NCBI GenBank assembly: GCA_949775045.1
Contig: OX459096.1
Coordinates: forward strand, 30,083,475-30,147,474
Origin: Metridium senile
Lineage: Eukaryota; Cnidaria; Anthozoa; Actiniaria; Metridiidae
DNA length: 64,000 bases
Reading direction: 5' to 3'
Each line of letters starts with the position of its first letter. Position 1 is the stretch's first letter. The translations under genes were made by a program, and so were the position numbers. Positions 54,840 through 64,000 of this stretch are shown in pieces. A model generated the notes under the pieces. It was not told the DNA's origin. It was given only the letters and a program-made list of their open reading frames with translations, and searched no databases.

Positions 54840-57800
54840 ATGGCTTCTCGTGGTATACTTGTCGTGGGAGCCTTGGCGGTATTTTCTCTCATGACTGTCA
54901 AAGAGATCGTTTTCCCAAAAGCTCAAGATCCTAATAGCGTGAACACAATGAAGAAAGCAGCTATGTTTTCAGGGCCGACTATAAAAGTATTGTATTGGTA
55001 AGTTGAGTAAAATTCTTGTCGGGGAAACGTGTCGTCGCGGCGTCATCTTTGAAATTACTTTTGAACGCTTCATTTCCACTTGAAAATACTCCTTTTTCAA
55101 CGAATTTGAACGAAAATCATTGTGTTTCAATTATCGAGTCCTGAATTTTTTTGATGTGTACAGGGAAGATGTGTTTGTTTGGCATTTGTTCATGTAGTAT
55201 GTGCGTCATGTACTCGTATCTCGTGACTGGCATGGATACAAAAGAAAGGTTGTTTCCGACTTTTGGTCGCACAGGAAGATATTTTAAAGGAAATATTCTC
55301 AATAGAATTTGTCTTTAAGTTCTTAATAAAACGAAAAGACAAGATTTGTGTATATTCATTAAAGTGAAGGATATTGTGATGCCATGTACAGACGTGCATA
55401 TTGTTCAGTGTTTCGACCGGTAACATTCTTGAATATTTGAAACAAAAGACTTATGGTTCTATGTATCATATCAAACTTCCAGGTTAGCAAAAATGTTATT
55501 TCTGTAGTCTATTTATTTATCAGGGAAATGTAAAATATCGACCATAACAAAATATTAAAGTCGCAAGTTGAATATTCCTAATATTTCTTTTTTTTAAATA
55601 AATTATAGTGATTGTGATGCTATAAAATGATAATAATAAAATATAGTGGTAATGATGCCAATAATACTGATGATCATGATGGTAATAATAATAATAAAAT
55701 AATGATGATGATATTATAATTCCTGGCATGATAAATGGATGAAATAGATGATCATGTCCCGTTGATGAATCAATATCGATTGATGTCCAAGCATTGACAC
55801 AGACTAGCTCTTCTGATTACTATCAAAAGTAAAGAATAGTATTTTTTAAGTTCGGAAATCCCCTCAGCCAAAGCTGATCTTCCAGAGAGCCGACGGTGTG
55901 CTCATTTTACTTCCCTCTCTCCATCAGTGATCCGTTTTATGGGTATTTAAAGCTATCGTAAAGCTACACAGAAAGAAGAGAAGTTAAAACAAGGATGTGT
56001 GGTCACTGGGAATCAAACTTGGGACCTCTCGCACAGAACGCTGCACACTAACCAACTGTGCCATCCTTGCTTCTTAAAATACTCAATAAAATGTATGACT
56101 AATTTATCAAATTCTTGTTTCTTGCAGCTACTCATGAGGTTACAAGAGGGTGTTTGAGGAATACTCTCAGTTCCTCAATCAAAATTTTCCCAAACTAAAT
56201 ATAGTTGGTGATAATTACCCTCCTCCTCGACCGAGACAGATGCTTGCATCGTTTATGAGCTTTGCAAAAATGTTGGTTATTGGAATGATCATATTTGGTG
56301 ATCGTTTACAAATATTTGAAAACTTAAATATCCAGCCACCTTCAATATACCAATGGGCAGTACAAAACAAGGTGATGTACCTATTTCATTTAGCTATTCA
56401 ATCACTCACTCTTTTATTTATTCATTCATCCATTTACTCATTCAATCTCTAATTTATTCATTCATAAATACACTCAGTCATTCATAATTTATTTATCTGT
56501 TCACTCACTCATTCTTTCTTTCATTCATTCATTCACTCATTCAATAATTAACTCACTCATTTATCTCTTCATTTATTTGTTCTTTTTTCATTTACTCATT
56601 CATTCAATACTTCAATCATAAATTTCTTCTTTCATCCAACCATTCACTCTTTCATTCACTTATTAATATGTTTATAAAATGCAAAAAGTTTTCATTTTTG
56701 TTTGCTTTTTTCTGTTATATAACTTGAGTAAAATCCCAAATTCATAATATACCTTTTCAATATTCTCATTGAACAACTTCAGCCTCTATAGCATGTAATA
56801 AATCCTTTTGGCTACAGCCTGTGTTTCAATTGTTTGATAATGTGCACATTCCTTAAATTACAATACATACATACATACATACATTTTATTGGTACTCCCC
56901 ATAGGGCTTTTCAGGCCAATTTACAAGTTATAATATGATTATATGTAATTTACAAAATTTACAATTTACAATCCTAGAATCCAATAATATGTACATGTAG
57001 TCAAATTGTAAATATATATTACCCCCTATTGAGGAGGTTGTGGACGAGAACCATGTTAAGGTATATTGAAATAAGATGTATCAGCACTAATATTCTTGTT
57101 TTTTTCTCTTTACAGATGTATTCTTGTATTTTGATATTTTTTATTTGCAACACAATAGAAGGGCAGCTGATATCTACAGGTGCATTTGAAGTCTCATTCA
57201 ATGGTAAGAACCTTTACATGCATTGAACTGAATTTGATTAATTATTATTTAATAAGGTTTTTGTGATACTTTGGAGAACCAGTAAAATGCAATCAGCTGA
57301 GGCAGGAGGACAAGGCTGATAACACTTACTGAGACATTGATTGTTCTGATAACACAAAAGCTGAATTCAATAACTGTTGTATTGATTATTGTTTTGGAGA
57401 ATATTTAAGAAACAAAAGCACTTTAAAATGACTACACAATAATTATTTTAACCAAGAATAAAAGAAATGCAAAGGAATCTGTACTGTTTGTGAATAATGC
57501 ACTGCTGGCCCAACCTACAGATTATTGAATAGGTTTAATATTGGCTTGTCAATTATCTTTTCCTTATCTCCAGCCTGTCTGATTGTGAAAATAAAATACA
57601 GTCTCTAAACCAATCAGATTTCTTAACCAATCAGATTTTAGATAGTGAGTTCAAAGACAGTATGATAAGTAAAATAATGAAACAAACAGAAAACTTTACT
57701 GTAAACTTTTTAACAAAATTAGTAATGTTGATTTATTGTTGTAGATATGCCAGTATGGTCAAAACTTCAAGCTGGTAGATTGCCGTCTCCTTCTGAACTT

Positions 57801-57848
57801 CATCAAATAGTTGAGAACCAGATGAAATTCTCAAGTCCAACTCAATAG
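54840..57848 (+). CDS. SELENOT: Selenoprotein T (UGA read as selenocysteine)
   Basis: Exons 54840-54997, 56128-56371, 57116-57203 and 57745-57848 splice in phase to 594 nt: 197 residues if the UGA at 56135-56137 is Sec56 (human 195). The product is an ER-membrane thioredoxin-like oxidoreductase. The redox motif is Cys53-Tyr-Ser-Sec56 followed by GYKRVFEEY, matching the family's CVSU-GYRRVFEEY. An N-terminal hydrophobic stretch (GILVVGALAVFSL) is a signal or anchor. SFAKMLVIGMIIFGD and MYSCILIFFICNTIEGQL form the hydrophobic insert, and STGAFEVSFN plus MPVWSKLQAGRLPS are conserved C-terminal blocks. A standard gene caller would cut the protein at the UGA. TAG at 57846 ends it, immediately before a 3'UTR intron donor. 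Confidence 0.95.
55860..56080 (-). mobile_element. tRNA-derived SINE in SELENOT intron 1
   Basis: Read on the minus strand, the head is GGATGGCACAGTTGGTTAGT (A-box-like) ... AAGTTTGATTCCCAG (B-box-like GTTTGATTCCC) and then CACACATCC, which pairs with the GGATG start. A non-tRNA body follows down to about 55860 (GATCAGCTTTGGCTGAGGGG). It is probably a SINE rather than a working tRNA, as the head continues straight into a body. Confidence 0.65.
56135..56137 (+). other. Selenocysteine UGA codon
   Basis: In-frame TGA between TCA (Ser) and GGT (Gly) in the second SELENOT exon, at the position of the family's Sec. The codon is 8 nt into the exon, just after the TGC (Cys53) split by intron 1. Confidence 0.93.
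56385..56665. repeat. Degenerate (CATT/CACT)n simple repeat
   Basis: ATTCATTCACTCATTCAATA-like low-complexity sequence in SELENOT intron 2, starting about 15 bp after the splice donor. Confidence 0.85.
56862..57075 (-). mobile_element. LINE 3' end fragment with (ATGT)n tail
   Basis: Read on the minus strand it ends GGCCTGAAAAGCCCTATGGGG then AGTACCAATAAAATGTATGTATG, the form of a CR1/L2-type LINE 3'UTR with a microsatellite tail (56862-56883). No coding part remains. Confidence 0.55.
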
Positions 57849-58265
57849 GTATAATTTAATAATACTCCTTACTGTCTTTTAGATTAATTTTATAATTCTA
57901 TAATTATTTGATGTCTGCATTCTATTAAGTTGACTGGCTACTTTTGGAAATCATTTTAACCTTTTCTTCAAACTACAATGTTAATGTGGAATTTAATGCT
58001 GATTCCAAATATGAAAAGAAAAATGAAATGTTCCAAGCTCTTTTTTGAGATAATCAACATTCAATGGGTGCCTATGTGCTAGATTTTAAAGCAAAACTTG
58101 CTCCAATGGAAGTGATATTGCAACCTTGATTGACGTTGGTAAATGCTTGAAAAGCAGGGCAATCCCATAAGACAGAGTTAAATATCACATGCAAAATTAA
58201 TGGTGTCCATAATAACACTTTTCATAGATTTCTATATTGATATTGATATTTGTCTATTTTTTCAG
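57849..58265 (+). other. 3'UTR intron of SELENOT
   Basis: The donor GTATAA follows the stop codon directly and the acceptor is TTTGTCTATTTTTTCAG at 58265. Splicing places the SECIS-like hairpin 31 nt after the stop in the mature mRNA. It is inferred from splice-site quality alone. Confidence 0.7.
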
Positions 58266-58985
58266 GTATTGCCATTCTGGACATTGCTAACAGCGTATGA
58301 AGGTCAAGATTCAAAGTGGTTAACCACAAATCTTGACTGGATGTGAAGATATCTTCTACTGAAAGCATTTGTACTTGAATTGTAATAATCACTATTGTGC
58401 AAGGATTTGAACAGTACCATTGCCCTGTAATATTGTGAACTATGGCTATAGATCTGTACATAGCATGAAATAGAACAGAAACATTTCTAGAATTACAGAT
58501 AAAACCCCAAAGAAATGTGGAAACAAGGGATTTTTGTCATACTTATTTAGACATTTTTAATAATTTCTAATTCATAACATACCTTACACTGCAACTGTGT
58601 AATGTAGTAAATTGAATACAATTACTTAATATCTTCCAAATGAACTGATGAGCACAGTGCTATACTGTTACTATACATACCTACTATTAAGACTTGTGTC
58701 ATTATGTCAATGATTAACTAATTTGTATTTATAAATTTGTCAATATCTCATAAAATTTGATAGAGTACGTGCAAATTATATACCCGTGAAATAGTTAGCT
58801 GACTATTTAGTGCAATTTTATGCTAATTCTATTGCTTAATTAGCACTATCTAGTACTTATTAGTACTACTTGTTTCACAGGTATATTATTTGCACTCTAT
58901 GCTTTTTTTTATCTCAAAAATAAACAATACTAATTAAAGTAGCTTGTTGAGTTTTACTTTGAAAACTAAAGATGGAAAAGATCGG
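58266..58985 (+). other. SELENOT terminal 3'UTR exon and flank
   Basis: Non-coding exon carrying the SECIS. A possible polyadenylation signal is AAATAAACA at 58918-58926. The minus-strand 79-codon frame here is a shadow. Confidence 0.55.
58285..58350 (+). promoter_or_regulatory. SECIS element (type 2) of SELENOT
   Basis: ATGA at 58297-58300 is followed by a 10-bp stem (GGTCAAGATT with AATCTTGACT, one G-U), an AA-containing apical loop start (58313-58315), and a small extra stem GTGG-TTAA-CCAC inside the loop. GGAT at 58339-58342 faces TGAA, giving the non-Watson-Crick U-U, G-A, A-G quartet. The spacing from ATGA to the AA is 12 nt, as expected. The mini-stem in the loop makes it a form 2 SECIS. 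The helix below the quartet is weak (CGT/GTG). It would recruit SECISBP2 and EEFSEC to recode the UGA. Confidence 0.88.
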
Positions 58986-59126
58986 GGGCCACTTGTACAA
59001 AGCCTGGATAAAGTTATCCGCTGGATAAGAGTTATCTAGTGTATAGAATTTGTATAGATTTTATCTGTTGGATCTGGATTTATCCGGTGGATAGCGCTAT
59101 TCAGGCTTTGTACAACCGGCTCCTGC
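58986..59126. mobile_element. MITE with TTGTACAAAGCCTG inverted ends
   Basis: GGCCACTTGTACAAAGCCTG at the left, and CAGGCTTTGTACAACCGGCTC at the right. Inside are repeated TTATC(C/T)(G/A)(C/G)TGGATA units. About 140 bp. Confidence 0.75.
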
Positions 59127-59919
59127 CTTTATCACTAGTTATCCAAGTTACAACATAGTAGATCATAATAAAATGTAGATAAAAATATACATGGGACGTG
59201 GCAGTGCAGTTCTTTTTTTCCAAATGGCTGAATATATTTATCTTATTTGATTCTTTATTTGTAATAAAGTGGGAAAAAATGACTGCTATTAATTTCCATT
59301 TATGTTGAAATTTTTGAACTAACGTTGACAGTTGACTCTCAGCGCGCACCTCCCCTCCCCCTTCTCCGCTCCCTGGGCCTGATACTTGGGTTAATTTCTG
59401 AATGACCACTCTCATAAGCAACAATCTCCCGTAAGTGAACACTATTTCAATTTCCAGTTTTGTTTTCCATACAAACTTTGTAATAAATCTCTTGTAAGCG
59501 TGTGTTAAGTTTCTCGTAAGCGAGTTTATGATGGGTTCCCTGTGTAATCCAATATGGCGTTCGCCAGGGGTCTTCTGCACGGTCGTGTAGCGCTAGTAAC
59601 CGGTAGGTAATCTTGTATTTAGAGATGTGATCGGTGCGTGGATATAGAGTTTATGTAGAGAATTTTAATAACGATAAGATAGTGCTCTCATTTAGCGCTT
59701 GATGTGCAGTAGCAATGCATTGTGGTAAAGTGGTATTTCTGCAACACCGAACACTTTTAGACATTAGAGCGATAACACTAGATCCATGAAATTATATCTA
59801 TACAGTGTAATAGTTCTTTTAAAGTGACTATTAGTCACTAACAAAGAAGAGTTAATTTGTATTTCATTGTTGTTGAGCAATGTGAATCTGATTTTACTGC
59901 ATGTGTGTGCAGGCCAATT
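59127..59919. other. Intergenic, no supported gene
   Basis: The minus-strand frame 59580-59101 (159 codons) has no recognised domain and overlaps the MITE, so I do not call it a gene. Confidence 0.4.
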
Positions 59920-60987
59920 CACAGGTAGCCCAAGCTCAAGTGTTATGTACGAGTCAAATCCAAAGGTGCCCATCCCCCCCCCGGGCAAACCCCCGGGCAT
60001 TTGACTTTTTGAAAAAAAATGGGTCAAATTCCCCACCATCTGGGCAAACTGAACAGTCAAATGCCCCACTATTGAAAACAACAGAATGGTCAAATGCCCG
60101 CCCCTCGAGCTCGAGTCAGTAATAAGCTCAAATTTTACTTAAAGTAGAAAAGAAAATACTTAAACTTCCTTCTACCACATGACGTCTCATGAACATGGCG
60201 GACAAAACTTGTAAATCTAATATGAAGGGAAATTTCAAAAAACGTTGAAGAAGAGAATGGTTATTGGCAATTTTTGATTGGTGATTGCACGACCGAAAGA
60301 TGGATCTCGATATAATTCACAAATCTATTTTAAGAACTTAAAGAACTTGGATTTTCTTTGCACTTTTCGACTCTAAAACACAAAGACAAGCATTTATACT
60401 TCGTCAATTTAATTTCACTTGTGAAAGAACAGTTCCCAGAGCTCCTTTGCAATCGCTGTTCTTCAATCGCCAATATCTTTCTGACGTTTTTTGAAATAGG
60501 TGTATAACAAGGAAAAACTATCTATCAATTCTTTGCTTTTCGTTCCCGTTCCCGTGTGACTTTTGCCTGATCATGGGCTACCTGTGGTTAGGACTCCAAT
60601 GCTTTCTGGGTATTTTTAAAGATGGCCGACAACTCGTCAAATGCCCGCCCGTTCAGGTAGCTAATCGGCGTCAAATTCCCCACTATACGAACTCAAGTCT
60701 TGTCAAATGCCCGGGGTTTGCCCGGGGGGGGGATGGGCACCTTTGGATTTGACTCGTACATTAGTGCATTGATTTACTATAAAGGATGTACAAGGCAGAG
60801 AGAAAGTAATTTATCCTGAACGAAATCGGCTTAAATTAACTCAGAGGATTATACAGATCAACAAGAAGACACTGTATTAAGAGTTTTGTTGAATTTTATT
60901 AAATTTGAAGGCAAAAAATCGAAGGTTCAAAAGTACCCATATATCCTTTAGTAAATCAACACTAACAGTGAGCTTGGGCTACCTGTG
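59920..60987. mobile_element. CACAGGTAGCCCAAGCTCA MITE split by a second element
   Basis: The left end CACAGGTAGCCCAAGCTCAA then GTGTTA resumes after the inserted element as GTGCATTGATTTACTATAAA then GGAT. It is inverted at the right end (ATCCTTTAGTAAATCAACAC, TAACAGTGAGCTTGGGCTAC, CTGTG). Without the insertion it would be about 250 bp. Related to 39134-39984 and possibly 2109-2419. Confidence 0.78.
59946..60760. mobile_element. 815-bp PIF/Harbinger-type MITE with TTA target duplication
   Basis: The ends TGTACGAGTCAAATCCAAAG then GTGCCCATCCCCC and, inverted, GGGGGATGGGCAC then CTTTGGATTTGACTCGTACA are near perfect over about 60 bp. TTA lies on each side (59943-59945 and 60761-60763), the 3-bp duplication typical of PIF/Harbinger. 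Several TCAAATGCCC units recur inside. No transposase. Confidence 0.85.
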
Positions 60988-61296
60988 GCCAAGTTTGGTC
61001 AAATCAGTTCTAGTTTTAACAAAAGAAATTGTATCCGGCAATAACAGATCTTCTCAACCAATTACATCACAGATCCTTCAATGCAGTAATGATCGATCGC
61101 TATTGAATTAAATTTATTAGTAAGTGCAGCAGTTGTAAAATGATAATAATATTAAGAATGAGGTTAAGCTTGTCATTATCATGTCAATCATTCCTTTGTT
61201 TCAACCAATAAGAACATCTGATGAAAAAAATTGACAATTTTGAGCCACCCCGACTTATCAAAGGTGTCAAATTTCTGACCAAGTGCAGTTGGTTAT
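60988..61296. other. Spacer before the satellite
   Basis: AT-rich and without recognised features, though AACCAATAAGAACATCTGAT near 61205 may be a degraded repeat edge. Confidence 0.4.
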
Positions 61297-64000
61297 TTTA
61301 TTATCTATTTTTTATTGGTAATCATTCTAGGATTAATCAGATAACATATAGACATGTATGAATCAGATAGGTTTAGAGATGTTTTGAAAAAAGTTAAAAA
61401 ATGGCCAAAATTGACATTATTTTCTTCTCCCGCGTACAGCAAAAATTCCAAATTTGGGACAAATTGAAATTGCTGAATTTTTGATCTACATTGATTGGTA
61501 ATCATTCTAGGATTGATCAGATAACATATCGACATCACTCAGATAGTTTTAGGCATGTTTTTAAAAAGGTTGAACAATGGCCAAAATTGAGAATTTTTCG
61601 CCTGCCCCCTAGGGTCGAAAATTTCAAATTTTTGACCAAAAGGAAATTGTTAATTTTTTCATCTATTCTGATTGGTAATCATTCTAGGATTGATCAGATA
61701 ACATATAGACATCAATCAGATAGTTTTAGGGATGTTTTGAAAAAAGTTGAAAAATGGCCAAAATTGAGAATTTTTCGCCTGCCCCCTAGGGTCGAAAATT
61801 TCAAATTTTTGACCAAAAGGAAATTGTTAATTTTTTCATCTATTTTGATTGGTAATAATTCTAGGATTGATCAGATAACATATCGACATCACTCAGATAG
61901 TTTTAGGCATGTTTTTAAAAAGGTTGAACAATGGCCAAAATTGAGAATTTTTCGCCTGCCCCCTAGGGTCGAAAATTTCAAATTTTTGACCAAAAGGAAA
62001 TTGTTAATTTTTTCATCTATTCTGATTGGTAATCATTCTAGGATTGATCAGATAACATATAGACATCAATCAGATAGTTTTAGGGATGTTTTGAAAAAAG
62101 TTGAAAAATGGCCAAAATTGAGAATTTTTCGCCTGCCCCCTAGGGTCGAAAATTTCAAATTTTTCACCAAAAGGAAATTGTTAATTTTTTCATCTATTTT
62201 GATTGGTAATAATTCTAGGATTGATCAGATAACATATCGACATCACTCAGATAGTTTTACGAATGTTTTGAAAAAAGTTGAAAAAAAGGCCAAAATTGCC
62301 ATTTTTTTCTTTTTCTTGGACAAATTGGAATTGCTGAATTTTTTATCTATTTTTATTGGTAATCATTGTAGGATTGATCAGATAACATATAGACATCACT
62401 GGGATAGTTTTAGGGGTGTTTTGAAAAAAGTTGAAAAATGGCAAAAATTGACATTTTTCTCTGACCCTCGCGTACAGCCAAAATGTTCAATTTTTGACTG
62501 AATTGAAATTGTTGAATTTCTGAGCTATTTTGATTGGTAATCATTGTAGGATTGATCAGATAACATGTAGACATCACTAGGATAGTTTTGGGGGAGTTTT
62601 GAAAAAAGTTGAAAATTGGCCAATATTGGCATTTTTCTCTGACCCCGCGTACAGCCAAAATGTTCAATTTTTGACTGAATTGAAATTGTTGAATTTCTGA
62701 GCTATTTTGATTGGTAATCATTGTAGGATTGATCAGATAACATGTAGACATCACTAGGATAGTTTTGGGGGAGTTTTGAAAAAAGTTGAAAATTGGCCAA
62801 AATTGGCATTTTTCTCTGACCCCGCGTACAGCCAAAATGTTCAATTTTTGACTGAATTGAAATTGTTGAATTTGTGAGCTATTTTGATTGGTAATCATTG
62901 TAGGATTGATCAGATAACATGTAGACATCACTAGGATAGTTTTGGGGGAGTTTTGAAAAAAGTTGAAAATTGGCCAAAATTGGCATTTTTCTCTGACCCC
63001 GCGTACAGCCAAAATGTTCAATTTTTGACTGAATTGAAATTGTTGAATTTGTGAGCTATTTTGATTGGTAATCATTGTAGGATTGATCAGATAACATGTA
63101 GACATCACTAGGATAGTTTTGGGGGAGTTTTGAAAAAAGTTGAAAATTGGCCAAAATTGGCATTTTTCTCTGACCCCGCGTACAGCCAAAATGTTCAATT
63201 TTTGACTGAATTGAAATTGTTGAATTTGTGAGCTATTTTGATTGGTAATCATTGTAGGATTGATCAGATAACATGTAGACATCACTAGGATAGTTTTGGG
63301 GGAGTTTTGAAAAAAGTTGAAAATTGGCCAAAATTGGCATTTTTCTCTGACCCCGCGTACAGCCAAAATGTTCAATTTTTGACTGAATTGAAATTGTTGA
63401 ATTTGTGAGCTATTTTGATTGGTAATCATTGTAGGATTGATCAGATAACATGTAGACATCACTAGGATAGTTTTGGGGGAGTTTTGAAAAAAGTTGAAAA
63501 TTGGCCAAAATTGGCATTTTTCTCTGACCCCGCGTACAGCCAAAATGTTCAATTTTTGACTGAATTGAAATTGTTGAATTTGTGAGCTATTTTGATTGGT
63601 AATCATTGTAGGATTGATCAGATAACATGTAGACATCACTAGGATAGTTTTGGGGGAGTTTTGAAAAAAGTTGAAAATTGGCCAAAATTGGCATTTTTCT
63701 CTGACCCCGCGTACAGCCAAAATGTTCAATTTTTGACTGAATTGAAATTGTTGAATTTCTGAGCTATTTTGATTGGTAATCATTGTAGGATTGATCAGAT
63801 AACATGTAGACATCACTAGGATAGTTTTGGGGGAGTTTTGAAAAAAGTTGAAAATTGGCCAATATTGGCATTTTTCTCTGACCCCGCGTACAGCCAAAAT
63901 GTTCAATTTTTGACTGAATTGAAATTGTTGAATTTCTGAGCTATTTTGATTGGTAATCATTGTAGGATTGATCAGATAACATGTAGACATCACTAGGATA
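61297..64000. repeat. 177-bp satellite array, continuing past the window end
   Basis: TTGGTAATCATT(C/G)TAGGATT recurs near 61317, 61497, 61674, 61851, 62028, 62205, 62358, 62536, 62713, 62890 and then every 177 bp to the end: about 15 units. The first six units form a CTAGGATT subfamily with a GCCTGCCCCCTAGGGTCGAA block. Units after 62340 form a GTAGGATT subfamily with CTCTGACCCCGCGTACAGCC. One unit is about 24 bp short (62205-62358). 177 is divisible by 3, which is why 336- and 527-codon frames stay open here; neither is a gene. Confidence 0.95.

Noticed and set aside
59101..59580. 159-codon minus-strand frame
   Set aside because: Overlaps a MITE at its 3' end and shows no conserved motif.
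61491..62501. 336-codon open frame
   Set aside because: It reads through satellite units; 177 bp is a multiple of three, so the frame stays open by arithmetic. No start context and no domain.
62410..63993. 527-codon minus-strand frame with 59-residue repeats
   Set aside because: The same satellite on the other strand; a real repeat protein would not be expected to be open on both strands of one array.

Overview
This is a eukaryotic, metazoan nuclear segment. Spliced GT-AG genes encode animal proteins (NCBP2, SRPRA, selenoprotein T, an EPSTI1-like protein, a rhodopsin-family GPCR), and the sequence is AT-rich and crowded with transposable elements. The single-exon GPCR, a PRRT3/4-like 7TM family and a Rep/SF3-helicase gene of a type I associate with coral and anemone genomes suggest a cnidarian. 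That is an impression, not proof.

Layout. 1-700: dead LINE 3' end. 790-1752: class A GPCR. 3333-22257 (minus): EPSTI1-like gene, 7 coding exons that join in frame to 256 codons. Its second intron (13.6 kb) holds two large mobile elements. The first, about 9067-16859, is a CMC/EnSpm-type transposon with subterminal GTGATCAC palindromes, a tnp2-type transposase and a divergent 539-aa spliced gene carrying a ubiquitin-like segment and a BEN domain. The second, 17395-21831, is a TA-flanked composite with identical 254-bp direct terminal repeats around an intact HUH Rep/SF3 helicase gene and an intact Tc1-like DD34E transposase. 22471-24631: NCBP2, head-to-head with the EPSTI1-like gene.

24631-28261: a 100-bp tandem repeat, nested MITEs, an (AAT)n tract and a LINE interrupted by a TTAA-flanked MITE. 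28308-36591: a near-identical 4.14-kb tandem duplication that leaves one truncated and one longer copy of a PRRT-like gene, both with the same in-frame TAG. 40945-41946: an intact paralogue. 41947-47211: no gene I can support.

47212-54345 (minus): complete SRPRA, 13 exons, 649 aa. 54840-58600: selenoprotein T, divergent from SRPRA, with an in-frame UGA in CxxU and a SECIS-like hairpin in a separate 3'UTR exon. 58986-60987: MITEs, one nested inside another. 61297-64000: a 177-bp satellite running off the window end.

SRPRA (ER targeting receptor) and SELENOT (ER membrane redox protein) are both ER genes sharing one promoter interval; NCBP2 (nuclear cap binding) shares another with the EPSTI1-like gene. 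Most of the remaining sequence is explained by DNA transposons and their non-autonomous derivatives.
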